The notes under the pieces are model-generated. The model had not been told where the DNA came from and made no database searches. It saw only the letters and a list, made by a program, of their open reading frames with translations. From Desulfobacterales bacterium S5133MH16 (lineage in GTDB: Bacteria; Desulfobacterota; Desulfobacteria; Desulfobacterales; UBA11574), in NCBI GenBank assembly GCA_001751005.1, contig MAXL01000558.1, positions 1-8,280 on the forward strand: DNA of 8,280 nucleotides, in the 5' to 3' direction. Made by a program: the position numbers and the translations under genes. Shown one piece after another: positions 1-5,906 of the stretch. Position 1 is the first letter of the stretch. Each line of letters starts with the position of its first letter.

Positions 1-274
1 CTGCGATTTTCTCAATTTCCTGGTCAGTAAGGCTATCTACCCTTGCCTTAGCTTCTTCAGGGTTTACACCCCAGGCCACCAAATGCTTTTGCACTTCAGA
101 ACGATCGAGGAACATATTTATGCGCTCACACGCAAGATTATGTTGATTCTGTTTTAGGATTTCAGCTGTATTTACCATTGCTGCATGGGCTGGTGCTGAA
201 ATAATGCTAAATGTGCTAAGAGCTATAATTACCAGCACTGCGATTGATTTTCTTTTTTGTCTTAATGAATGCAT
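1..274 (-). CDS. PA2779-family exported protein, N-terminal 91 residues (truncated by window edge)
   Basis: The frame opens at an ATG at 274 and runs off the left window edge. A GAGGAAGG ribosome site lies 3 nt before the start. The first ~31 residues form a signal peptide: a basic n-region (MHSLRQKRKS), a hydrophobic core (IAVLVIIALSTFSII) and an SAPAHA cleavage region before AMVN. The mature part has the pattern of the PA2779 family: an R-x-x-x-F-L-D-R-S-E-V segment, then a W-G-V-N-P-E-E-A-K-A-R-V-D-S-L-T-D-Q-E-I run. This family is small, exported and uncharacterised; in Pseudomonas it is usually encoded beside a PA2778-type cysteine peptidase. The C-terminal part of the family is beyond the window, so a partner gene cannot be checked. 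It lies 57 bp downstream of the lipoprotein gene on the same strand and may be cotranscribed with it. Family assignment is by recalled pattern. Confidence 0.8.
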   Translation of the reverse strand, partial: MHSLRQKRKSIAVLVIIALSTFSIISAPAHAAMVNTAEILKQNQHNLACERINMFLDRSEVQKHLVAWGVNPEEAKARVDSLTDQEIEKIA

Positions 275-331
275 AGTCCTTCCTCACTTCCTAAGATTAA
301 CTTTTAATTTACTTCATGCTGATCACAGCTA

Positions 332-778
332 TCAACCAAGCCATTTATTTTTTTTCTTATACTTTTTCTTGTATTGACCTGGAGGGTATTTGCGCTTGTG
401 CTCTTCGTAATGGATATAAGGTCTATCGGAACCCATCTCAATGCTTACAAACCCGCCAGATCCCAATTGAATAGAATGAGGCAACGATGCGGCAATCCGC
501 CAGCTAGGCCCTTCAAGGTAAAAATATAATTTTCTATAGTCGTCATAGTAAACGCTACAGGAAGGGTAATACCGATAATTATATTTTGCACGATATCCAT
601 GGGCGGGTGCATGTGGTGGAGGTCCTCCTTTTTTGACTTCATGATGGTGTCCGTATCCTGATCCCTCACCCCATCCAAAACCTACCGCTCCCCCGGTTGT
701 TCTACATGCGCTGACAGAAAATAGAAATAAGACAATAGTTAAAAGAAACATTAATCTTTTCATAACACTATAATTCAT
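332..778 (-). CDS. small His/Gly-rich lipoprotein of unknown function
   Basis: The protein has 148 residues from the ATG at 778. That start has a strong AAAGGAGG ribosome site 6 nt upstream and is preferred over an in-frame ATG 10 codons earlier that has none. A type II signal peptide is clear: basic residues at K7-R8, a hydrophobic stretch 9-21, and lipobox V-S-A-C with the acylated cysteine at 25. A Gly/His/Pro-rich linker follows (about 29-62, including HHH at 44-46). A compact domain at about 68-133 contains YYPSCSVYYDD, LYFYLEGPSWRIAASLP and SDRPYIHYEEHKRKYPPG. This Y-P-S-x-x-V-Y-Y-D / L-Y-F-Y-L-x-G-x-W / S-L-P pattern recurs in small uncharacterised lipoproteins of proteobacteria. The tail is Lys-rich (KKKYKKKNKW). 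It is probably anchored in the outer or inner membrane facing the periplasm. No function is known to me. The base composition is AT-rich. Confidence 0.75.
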   Translation of the reverse strand: MNYSVMKRLMFLLTIVLFLFSVSACRTTGGAVGFGWGEGSGYGHHHEVKKGGPPPHAPAHGYRAKYNYRYYPSCSVYYDDYRKLYFYLEGPSWRIAASLPHSIQLGSGGFVSIEMGSDRPYIHYEEHKRKYPPGQYKKKYKKKNKWLG

Positions 779-819
779 GTCGATCCTCCTTTTATTGTTC
801 TCATTCACATAGGTTGTGA

Positions 820-835
820 TGCAAAAATTGAACCA
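820..835 (-). promoter_or_regulatory. possible sigma-54 (-24/-12) promoter of the lipoprotein gene
   Basis: Read on the minus strand the site is TGGTTCAATTTTTGCA. It has the GG and GC dinucleotides exactly 10 bp apart, plus TTGCA at the -12 element. The -24 element matches only TGG of TGGCA. It would place transcription start near 808, about 30 nt before the ATG at 778. It is weaker than the site at 5622-5637. Confidence 0.35.
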
Positions 836-1065
836 GAATGATAATATAGATTTTATATAATATTTACAGGCAGTAAGGTCATATTTAGAGGTTTTATGAT
901 AGCAATAATATGACGAATATCGTCAAATGAAGTGACAAAAGAAGGTAGCAGAGTTTGAGTGCTGGGAAATAAGGTGTGAGCTCCCATTTAAACTTTATCT
1001 ATTAGGGGAGTAATTTCTTTGAAAAGGAAGCCATGGGAGGGAGAGATGTGCTTGATTCAAGATAC

Positions 1066-1222
1066 CTTGCCAATGCCAAACCAACGTCAATTATTTCCGA
1101 TTACATATATCGCATAAAGTTCATAAAAAATCAAAAGGCAAACCCCCGAAATGGATTTGCCCCTCTGCAAAAAACGATATCACACGAAATTTTTGGAAAT
1201 GATACGTGTGTTTTCATAGCAG
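1066..1222 (+). repeat. intergenic repeat, long form, copy A1 (157 bp)
   Basis: It begins CTTGCCA and ends CATAGCAG. It carries the internal hairpin GGCAAACCC (1137-1145) / GGATTTGCC (1153-1161), with one mismatch and a 7-nt loop. The segment GAAATGGATTTGCCC followed by AAAAAACGATATC matches copies A2-A4 closely. The right-hand 47-bp module starts at GATATC (1176) and in this copy contains a perfect CACACG / CGTGTG inverted pair. Orientation is arbitrary: the + strand is quoted for all copies. Confidence 0.85.
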
Positions 1223-1261
1223 ATAGTGCAAGTTTCGCAAATCGTATGATATGATTTGGAT

Positions 1262-1342
1262 ATGCAACGCTGCAAATTACCGGCAGGCAAAACGGAGCGA
1301 AGCGACTCTTTTGACTGCCCGAGTGGATTTGCCTTGTTATGC
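1262..1342 (-). other. attC-like recombination site (59-base element) of the VOC gene cassette
   Basis: Read on the minus strand, this 81-bp imperfect palindrome follows the attC plan. R'' is GCATAAC, then a 5-nt spacer, L'' AAATCCAC, a 42-nt central stem, L' GTAATTT, a 5-nt spacer and R' GTTGCAT. L''/L' pair with one extra base and one mismatch, as is usual for attC. The two spacers do not pair (unpaired central spacer). The stem pairs through GGCAG/CTGCC and CAAAA/TTTTG. The TAA stop of the VOC gene lies inside R''. R'' is exactly complementary to GTTATGC at the other cassette boundary, which would become R' in the excised circle. Confidence 0.8.
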
Positions 1343-1721
1343 ATTTATATCTGACCAAACCGCATATTCGTTACCATTGGGATCAGCAAAGTGAAAGCGA
1401 CGACCACCGGGGAATGAGAATATTGGTTTTATGATTGAACCACCAGCGCTCTTAATTTTGGCTTGAGTTTGCTCTAAGTCTTTACTGTAGAAAACGATAA
1501 GAGCACTACCATTTTCTGTTGAGACAATTAGATTGGATTTGAAAAAGCCGCCGTCAATGCCTTCGTTTGAGAAAGCCGTATATTCAGGGCCATAATCTAC
1601 GAACGACCAACCGAATACTGTTGTAAAAAACGCCTTGGTAGCTTCGATATCTTTAGCCGGAAATTCAACATAATTTATTTTCTCGTGTTTATTCATTTCC
1701 TTTTTCCCGATTTACGCATAA
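1268..1721 (-). mobile_element. lone integron gene cassette (about 454 bp) carrying a VOC-family gene
   Basis: The predicted crossover points are G^TTATGC (minus-strand G at 1722) and G^TTGCAT (minus-strand G at 1268). Between them lie a short leader of about 25 nt, one ORF and an attC-like site, which is the standard cassette layout. No integron integrase, attI or second convincing attC is visible, so this is a single cassette outside a recognisable array. The joined pre-insertion sequence would read CTAATG^TTGCAT, a plausible secondary GTT target. Immediately outside the 5' boundary is the perfect palindrome ATTAGCTAAT (1723-1732). The cassette sits in intergenic DNA between repeat copies A1 and B1. 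Confidence 0.7.
1337..1696 (-). CDS. VOC-superfamily (glyoxalase/bleomycin-resistance-like) protein, cassette-borne
   Basis: The protein has 119 residues and spans a whole single-module VOC fold (about 115-130 aa is normal). It opens MNKHEKINYVEFPAKD, the usual first strand with an acidic residue at E11. Next comes AFFTTVFGW (22-30), the loop of the first beta-alpha-beta unit. The final unit is RRFHFADPNGNEYAVWSD (99-116), with H102 and E110 as candidate metal or active-site residues. VOC proteins include glyoxalase I, dioxygenases and antibiotic-binding proteins, so the substrate cannot be deduced. The protein has no signal peptide and should be cytosolic. The ribosome site is poor (AAGGAA almost touching the ATG), which is common in cassettes. 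The stop codon lies within the attC R'' box. The gene is more AT-rich than the oxidoreductase and transporter genes, consistent with acquisition. Family call strong, function unknown. Confidence 0.88.
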   Translation of the reverse strand: MNKHEKINYVEFPAKDIEATKAFFTTVFGWSFVDYGPEYTAFSNEGIDGGFFKSNLIVSTENGSALIVFYSKDLEQTQAKIKSAGGSIIKPIFSFPGGRRFHFADPNGNEYAVWSDINA

Positions 1722-1833
1722 CATTAGCTAATCATCTTACGCTGAGTTTTAAACACAACATGGATCAAAATCAGCATCCAGATAATTATTGAATCTCTGC
1801 TAAATTTTGAATCTTAAAAAACGTGGGGTTTAT

Positions 1834-1920
1834 CTTACCAATATTTGGGCTATAAACTATTTAGCAGACATTATGATATCTATAAAATCTTAGGCTATAA
1901 ATTCCAGCCATACATAGCAG
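1834..1920 (+). repeat. intergenic repeat, short form, copy B1 (87 bp)
   Basis: It begins CTTACCA and ends CATAGCAG. It lacks the hairpin block of the long form, but keeps the right-hand module from GATATC (1875-1920, 46 bp). It contains an internal direct repeat: TTTGGGCTATAAA...TAGCAG and then TCTTAGGCTATAAA...TAGCAG, as if two half-units had been joined. It abuts the inverted repeat at 1921-1989. Confidence 0.8.
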
Positions 1921-1989
1921 TGATAGTTCCAATATCATTTGGAAATAAGATATAGGGCTTCGTTGCCTTAGTTCATTTTGGGACTATCA
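1921..1989 (-). other. inverted repeat spanning the stop codon of the oxidoreductase gene
   Basis: The left arm TGATAGTTCCAATAT (1921-1935) and the right arm ATTTTGGGACTATCA (1975-1989) pair at 13 of 15 positions around a 39-nt interior. The TGA stop (minus strand, 1987-1989) is inside the right arm, and the other arm directly touches repeat B1. No T-run follows on the minus strand, so it is not a classical Rho-independent terminator. It could act as an mRNA 3'-end structure. Confidence 0.5.
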
Positions 1990-3108
1990 ACTTTTTACTG
2001 CCTTTTCCTGCTCCTTTTTTTCAATCACACAATAAATCCCGCCTTCTTCAAGGCCTGGTCCAAAACAGCTATTGCATGAAATACACTTGGCCGTGCTATG
2101 ATCACCTTGAAGCCATCGGTTGGGCAGATCTGGCTCCCGGATCAGCGGCCTTGCCATGGCAATGTAATCCATACCATCGTCCCTAATTGTTTTTTGGGCA
2201 ACTTCAAAGGACCGGAATCCACCCACAACCATGACCGGACAACTGACCGCATTCTTGATTCGTCGGGCAAGTTCCAGGTTATATGCCTCCTTCTCAGGCT
2301 TATTTATCTTTTCGCGTGCCGGGTTTTCTGCACCGGAGGCGGGAGTACCTGCTGAGACTTCTATAGCATCAATACCGGCTTCTGCGAGTTTTTTGGCAGC
2401 ATAAACCCCATCATCAGTTTCAAGACCACCGTCCAGGTTGTCCGCAGCATTCAACTTGATAAGCACAGGATAATCGGTTCCGACTGTCTCTCGCACCCTT
2501 TGGTAAACTTCGAGCAGAAATCGGCTGCGGCTTTCTATACTGCCGCCATATTCATCAGTGCGGCGGTTGGTGAGTGGAGAAAGAAACTGGTTGATCAGAA
2601 AACCATGGGCGCCATGTAGTTGTACTGCATCGAAGCCCCAGGCCTTGGCTCGGCGTGCCCCCTGTCCAAATGCTGTAATAATGGCACGGATTTCATCCTT
2701 TGTGAGTTCAGCCGGCATCTCCGGGAATTGGTCAACCTGCACGGACGAGGGCGCAAGGGGCTGTCGACCGGCGTTAATGGCATTGGTCTGGCCACCGGCA
2801 TGGACCAACTGAACCGCAATCTTACCGCCATCCTCGTGGACAGCTTTAGCCAAATTTTCATAATCGTCCGCAAAGTCATCGGTATGGATTCCCATTTTGC
2901 CAGGAAGCCCTTTACCTTCAGGTCGTACAAACGTGTAGCCTGAAACAATCAAGCCTATACCGCCTTGTGCAAAGTTTCGATACCAGTCGATCAATTTATC
3001 GGTGGGCCGTCCGTCCTGTTCGCACATCCCTTCCCAGGTGGCGGATCTTATCATTCTATTGCGCATCATCATATCTTTTATAGCAGTTTCTTCGAATAGG
3101 GTAGCCAT
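1987..3108 (-). CDS. NADH:flavin oxidoreductase, Old Yellow Enzyme family, with C-terminal Cys cluster
   Basis: The protein has 373 residues, the size of a stand-alone OYE/FadH-type TIM barrel. These enzymes use FMN to transfer hydride from NAD(P)H to activated C=C bonds. Visible landmarks: RNRMIRSATWEG (16-27) in the first barrel strand; KIAVQLVHAGGQT (96-108); the active-site pair H165 and H168 in LHGAHGFLINQFLSPLTNRRTDEYGG; FMN-phosphate-type loops VVGGF (294-298) and MARPLI (318-323). Near the C-terminus is C342-x2-C345-x2-C348-x11-C360, resembling the [4Fe-4S] ligand set of 2,4-dienoyl-CoA reductase (FadH) but with x2 rather than x3 between the second and third Cys. The C-terminal NAD(P)H domain of full-length FadH is absent. 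The start has AAAGGAGG 6-7 nt upstream. The protein should be cytosolic. It is monocistronic, with repeats on both sides. Substrate unknown. Confidence 0.92.
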   Translation of the reverse strand: MATLFEETAIKDMMMRNRMIRSATWEGMCEQDGRPTDKLIDWYRNFAQGGIGLIVSGYTFVRPEGKGLPGKMGIHTDDFADDYENLAKAVHEDGGKIAVQLVHAGGQTNAINAGRQPLAPSSVQVDQFPEMPAELTKDEIRAIITAFGQGARRAKAWGFDAVQLHGAHGFLINQFLSPLTNRRTDEYGGSIESRSRFLLEVYQRVRETVGTDYPVLIKLNAADNLDGGLETDDGVYAAKKLAEAGIDAIEVSAGTPASGAENPAREKINKPEKEAYNLELARRIKNAVSCPVMVVGGFRSFEVAQKTIRDDGMDYIAMARPLIREPDLPNRWLQGDHSTAKCISCNSCFGPGLEEGGIYCVIEKKEQEKAVKS

Positions 3109-3568
3109 ACCTTACCTCCTTTCCATCATACCTAAAAAGTGAGAGCTTGGTGCTAACACTTCCAATTACCAAAACGTAAATATTTCAAACCGAAATCATT
3201 TTGGAATTTCTTGCCATTTTAGCAACCTGAATCAATTCCAATCTTTTTTTATATATCATAAAAATGAAAAGGGCAAAACTTGTCAAACGGATTTGCTCTT
3301 ATTGAAAAAACGATATCCCAAATAATTTAGGGCCTTAAAAACCTGTCATTTATAGCAGAAATCGCCGCAACCATCGTTTGGTGATATGATATTATGGTAT
3401 CACAAAAAAATCAGGCCATTAATAGCTTTTTTTCATTGTAGTCATCAACACCATAATAAATAATTCCTTATTGCAAAATCTTGCCTTTATTTTCCTTCCA
3501 ACACATTTTTTATAGAAAATCCGAAAATTGAGTAATGCTCCCCATATTGCAATAACCGTTATCGGGTA
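3109..3568. other. gene-free stretch between the oxidoreductase and transporter genes
   Basis: This 460-bp AT-rich interval contains the oxidoreductase ribosome site, repeat A2 (3210-3358) and a small inverted pair GTGATA (3381-3386) / TATCAC (3398-3403). The rest is T-rich, with no gene or clear terminator behind the transporter gene. Confidence 0.55.
3210..3358 (+). repeat. intergenic repeat, long form, copy A2 (149 bp)
   Basis: It begins CTTGCCA and ends TATAGCAG. The hairpin arms GGGCAAAACT (3271-3280) and GGATTTGCTC (3289-3298) pair with G.T wobbles and one mismatch. The core TTATTGAAAAAACGATATC matches copy A3. The right module 3312-3358 is 47 bp and is the long-form module closest to short copy B2 (shared CCTGTC and TTTATAGCAG). 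Confidence 0.85.
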
Positions 3569-4477
3569 TCAACCGGTAGGTGGTCGATTCACCAGATAGA
3601 TACCGATACCCACCAAAACCAGCGCAAGTAACAGTGCGCCTGTAATCGGCTCGTTGAGCAGCAGACCGCCGGCAAGCACTCCGAAAAGTGGCGTCAGAAA
3701 GGTGAATGATGCCAAACGCGAAGGGGGATAGTGGCGAATGAGCCAGAACCAGGCCAGGTATGTAATAAATGCGACCCAAACTGTTTGGTAGACCAGACAG
3801 CCGGCAATCAAAGGTGTCATCAAAACAATACCGGGTTCACCCCTTGCCAGGGACGCCAGCGGCAGGACCACCGCAGAGACAGCAAGCTGGTATAGCAAAA
3901 CTTTGCTTGGTTTGACCCGGACAAGGGGACTGGCCTTTATCAGAACCGTGGTCGCTCCCCAGAAAACAGCAGCAACTGTCAGCATGGCGTCACCGATCAG
4001 CATTCGATAGTTGGGGAAACTCAGCGACTCTCTAAAGGCGACGGCGATGCCGACAAAGGCACAGCACAGCCCCAAAACTTGAATCTTCCGAAGGTGTTCG
4101 CCCGGAATAAAGAGCTGGGCCCCCAAAGCGACAACGAAGGGCGATATATAAAGGAAAATAGTAGCTCGGGATGCGTTGGTAAATTCGAGGCCCCAGTATA
4201 TCAGAATGAACTCTGCGGCAAAAAGAATGCCGGCCGCGAGTCCCCACCAAAGGGTGCCGTCTTTTTCCAACACCGGTTCCCTGCGCATTGCCATCAGGCT
4301 CCAGATCAAAACGGTTGCGCCCACCGATCTGATACCGGATTGCAGCAGCGGAGGGACGCCGGGAATGGCTACCTTGATGGCTACCTGTGCCAGCCCCCAG
4401 CTGGCGCACAGTACGCCCAGGGTCGCCATGGCGGTGAGGTCTATAATCTGTTTCTGGTTTTTCAAGTCGTGCGTCAT
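3569..4477 (-). CDS. EamA/DMT-superfamily inner-membrane transporter
   Basis: The protein has 302 residues, typical of ten-helix drug/metabolite transporters built from two EamA repeats (roughly residues 17-148 and 160-296). Each repeat opens with a characteristic W-G segment: ASWGLAQVAIKVAIPG near 25-40 and FWGATTVLIKAS in the second half. The family's late helix-9 signature appears as FLTPLFGVLAGGLLLNEPITG. The short N-terminal region (MTHDLKNQKQ) is polar. The family exports amino acids, metabolites or drugs and also includes many orphan transporters; no substrate can be inferred here. The start at 4477 has no evident Shine-Dalgarno sequence. The only nearby in-frame alternative, M17, has none either and would cut into helix 1. 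It is a single-gene unit with a long inverted repeat 50 nt upstream. Confidence 0.9.
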   Translation of the reverse strand: MTHDLKNQKQIIDLTAMATLGVLCASWGLAQVAIKVAIPGVPPLLQSGIRSVGATVLIWSLMAMRREPVLEKDGTLWWGLAAGILFAAEFILIYWGLEFTNASRATIFLYISPFVVALGAQLFIPGEHLRKIQVLGLCCAFVGIAVAFRESLSFPNYRMLIGDAMLTVAAVFWGATTVLIKASPLVRVKPSKVLLYQLAVSAVVLPLASLARGEPGIVLMTPLIAGCLVYQTVWVAFITYLAWFWLIRHYPPSRLASFTFLTPLFGVLAGGLLLNEPITGALLLALVLVGIGIYLVNRPPTG

Positions 4478-4526
4478 ATAACGTTCAATTTTCGGTTGAG
4501 GGGGTCAATGCTGCTGATCCTTTTTG

Positions 4527-4568
4527 TTTCAATTGCTTCACGATGATAGTATTGTGAAACAATTGAAA
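4527..4568 (-). promoter_or_regulatory. long inverted repeat upstream of the EamA gene, operator or leader hairpin
   Basis: The arms TTTCAATTGCTTCAC (4527-4541) and GTGAAACAATTGAAA (4554-4568) are complementary at 14 of 15 positions with a 12-nt spacer. The near arm lies 50 nt upstream of the transporter ATG. No T-run follows on either strand, so a terminator is unlikely. The dyad could bind a dimeric regulator, or form a stable hairpin if it lies in the leader RNA. Confidence 0.5.
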
Positions 4569-4631
4569 TGGATATATGTTACATTATGGTATTGATTGGT
4601 GGAATGAAGTAATCTATTTGATTACAGATTT

Positions 4632-4790
4632 CTTACCATAATCTCAGGCGAACAACAATCTGCACCAATTACATATATCCTAAATTCCAATAAAAATCAA
4701 AGGGCCAAATCCTGTTAAATGGATTTGCCCTTATTGAAAAAACGATATCACACGAATTTTATGGACATGATATGTGCATCTCTATAGCAG
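4632..4790 (+). repeat. intergenic repeat, long form, copy A3 (159 bp)
   Basis: It begins CTTACCA and ends TATAGCAG. It has the best hairpin of the family: GGGCCAAATCC (4702-4712) with GGATTTGCCC (4721-4730), fully paired except for one bulged C, with an 8-nt loop. The right module 4744-4790 is 47 bp and close to copy A1 (GATATCACACGAA, then ATGATA). Confidence 0.87.
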
Positions 4791-4988
4791 TACACACAAC
4801 TATTTCGCCTTATTAGTAAACCCTAAATATTGTTGTAGCTCGAAAAATGAAAAGCACGTTCTGAAATGAAAATCTAAAGTTTCTGTTGTTCGAAATTGGT
4901 CCGAATAATAGTCGCAGTCTTCAGATTTTCGATACTGAAATTCTATAAAAATAAAACATTTAAATATAATACCAGAATAGTGAAATTT

Positions 4989-5029
4989 CAGAAAACGAAA
5001 GGGGCGATCATTGATTTGCCACCCCTTCG
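4989..5029 (-). terminator. Rho-independent terminator of the zraP-like gene
   Basis: On the minus strand CGAAGGGG (5022-5029) pairs with CCCCTTTCG (4996-5004) with one bulged base. The T-rich tail TTTCGTTTTCTG follows immediately. It lies 34 nt past the stop of the gene at 5063-5566. Confidence 0.7.
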
Positions 5030-5062
5030 TAATAAATAAGCCTAATCTTTCTTACACAATGC

Positions 5063-5566
5063 TTACCACATGCAGTATCCGCCTCCACGAGGGCCATAGC
5101 CCATCATTGGACCGTATCCTCCAGGGCCACGATTATAGCTTGGTGCGGATTTCCTTGCCTTGATTTCATAATTCAGGCGTTTCTGATCAAGATTGCTTTG
5201 AAGCTTCGATATATCACTCTGCAGCTTTGAAGCTTTGCTGGTGTCGGGGTTTTCCTTGGCAAGTTCGCTTCTCAATTCGAGCTCTTTCGCATAAAGATTC
5301 TGTCTGATATCTTCAGTTGCCTTGAAGAATTCGGAACGCTGCTGATCCAGTTTTGCTATTTCCTCTGCAGAAAGATTGCCGTAATATCCTTCTTGGCCAT
5401 ACCCATGCCCACCTCTGTGATGCCAACCTGGTCCCCAACTGTCAGATCCCATCATATGACCGTATCCTCGGCCCCGACCCCATCCGGGACCGTGGGCAAA
5501 AGCGGAAACCGCCGCAATGGATACCAAAAGTGCTATGCCGGTTATAATTAATGTATTTCGTTTCAT
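5063..5566 (-). CDS. ZraP/Spy/CpxP-like periplasmic metal-resistance protein
   Basis: The protein has 167 residues. A Sec signal peptide occupies 1-24 (MKRN, hydrophobic 6-20, SAFA cleavage before HGPG). The mature N-terminus (25-62) is Gly/His/Met/Trp-rich and likely binds metal. Residues about 64-141 form the helical LTXXQ/heavy-metal-resistance region, with NLSAEEIAKLDQQRSEFFKATEDIRQ and two further charged helices. The tail is Gly/Pro/Tyr-rich (GPGGYGPMMGYGPRGGGY) and ends in CMW. ZraP binds zinc and works as a periplasmic chaperone and modulator of the ZraSR sensor system; Spy and CpxP are relatives. The start has AAGGAGG 6 nt upstream. A sigma-54 type promoter precedes it and a terminator follows, so it is a complete single-gene unit. 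No ZraSR-like genes are in the window. An exact orthology claim is not justified, hence no symbol. Confidence 0.82.
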   Translation of the reverse strand: MKRNTLIITGIALLVSIAAVSAFAHGPGWGRGRGYGHMMGSDSWGPGWHHRGGHGYGQEGYYGNLSAEEIAKLDQQRSEFFKATEDIRQNLYAKELELRSELAKENPDTSKASKLQSDISKLQSNLDQKRLNYEIKARKSAPSYNRGPGGYGPMMGYGPRGGGYCMW

Positions 5567-5621
5567 TTTTTCCTCCTTATCGTGATTGCTTTTATTTCAA
5601 ACAAGACCTGTCTTTCTATAT

Positions 5622-5637
5622 AGCAAAGTGTATGCCA
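5622..5637 (-). promoter_or_regulatory. sigma-54 (RpoN) promoter of the zraP-like gene
   Basis: On the minus strand the site reads TGGCATACACTTTGCT, against the consensus TGGCACGNNNNTTGCW. Only two consensus positions differ, and the invariant GG and GC are exactly 10 bp apart. Transcription would start near 5610, about 44 nt before the ATG. E. coli zraP is known to be sigma-54-dependent and activated by ZraR, so the promoter type fits the gene product. Confidence 0.7.
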
Positions 5638-5645
5638 CATTGTGG
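5635..5645. promoter_or_regulatory. palindrome CCACATTGTGG overlapping the -24 element
   Basis: A perfect 5-1-5 palindrome overlaps the upstream edge of the sigma-54 promoter. It is too close to the promoter for a classical enhancer site. A repressor site or chance are both possible. Confidence 0.3.
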
Positions 5646-5710
5646 TATTTAAAAGTAAGCATTCAAATTTATATGTAAAGTTTAATTCTAGAGAGATTTT
5701 CTTGATAGAT

Positions 5711-5742
5711 CAAAAAAGAGGATAGTGGATACAAAGTATCCA
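5711..5742 (-). terminator. possible weak terminator downstream of the 98-aa gene
   Basis: TGGATAC / GTATCCA form a perfect 7-bp stem with a 3-nt loop (5726-5742). On the minus strand six T residues follow after an 8-nt gap. The gap and AT-rich stem make it a poor terminator. It lies beyond repeat B2. Confidence 0.3.
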
Positions 5743-5814
5743 GTTTGAAATAGCAAAAAGAATGAAGTGGGTTAATATTATCCAGTTGGTCTAATTGTTT
5801 GCCATTACATGTTA

Positions 5815-5902
5815 CTTGCCAGTATTTGGGCTACAAACAATTTAGTAGGCATTGTGATATCTGTAAAGATTTTAGGCTTGAAATTCCTGTCTTTTATAGC
5901 AG
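5815..5902 (+). repeat. intergenic repeat, short form, copy B2 (88 bp)
   Basis: It begins CTTGCCA and ends TATAGCAG. It closely matches B1 through TATTTGGGCTA and TTTAGGCT, and copy A2 in its 47-bp right module (5856-5902). Its right end is 4 nt from the stop codon of the 98-aa gene, so the repeat will be in that gene's mRNA 3' region. Confidence 0.8.
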
Positions 5903-5906
5903 GCAT

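Larger units (their letters stand above)
779..1336. other. gene-free stretch upstream of the lipoprotein gene
   Basis: This 558-bp AT-rich interval holds the candidate sigma-54 site, repeat copy A1 (1066-1222) and most of the attC-like site of the VOC cassette (1262-1342). Between about 840 and 1065 I see only an imperfect CTCCC / GGGGAG pairing (981-1010), and no convincing gene. Confidence 0.6.
4478..5062. other. gene-free stretch between the transporter and zraP-like genes
   Basis: This 585-bp AT-rich interval holds the inverted repeat 4527-4568, repeat A3 (4632-4790) with a GTAATC / GATTAC pair just to its left, and the terminator of the zraP-like gene (4989-5029). The part 4791-4988 is AT-rich with no recognisable feature. 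Confidence 0.6.
5567..5906. other. gene-free stretch upstream of the zraP-like gene
   Basis: This 340-bp AT-rich interval contains the sigma-54 promoter and palindrome (5622-5645), a short hairpin (5726-5742) and repeat B2 (5815-5902). No gene is visible. Confidence 0.6.

Noticed and set aside
1019..1117. 32-codon plus-strand ORF starting TTG behind AGGGGAG
   Set aside because: Its last part is repeat A1 sequence, it has no recognisable protein pattern, and a TTG start makes it weak.
2558..2948. Overlapping ORFs of 84-117 codons inside the oxidoreductase gene
   Set aside because: They are other-frame shadows of a gene with clear family motifs throughout.
3541..3590. ACCG / CGGT pairing at the end of the transporter gene as a terminator
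   Set aside because: The stem is only 4 bp, overlaps the stop codon and lacks a T-run.
1215..5902. Extended -10 promoters formed by the repeat end (TGCTATA on the minus strand)
   Set aside because: No -35 element at 16-18 bp was found for any copy checked, and several copies read TGCTATG.
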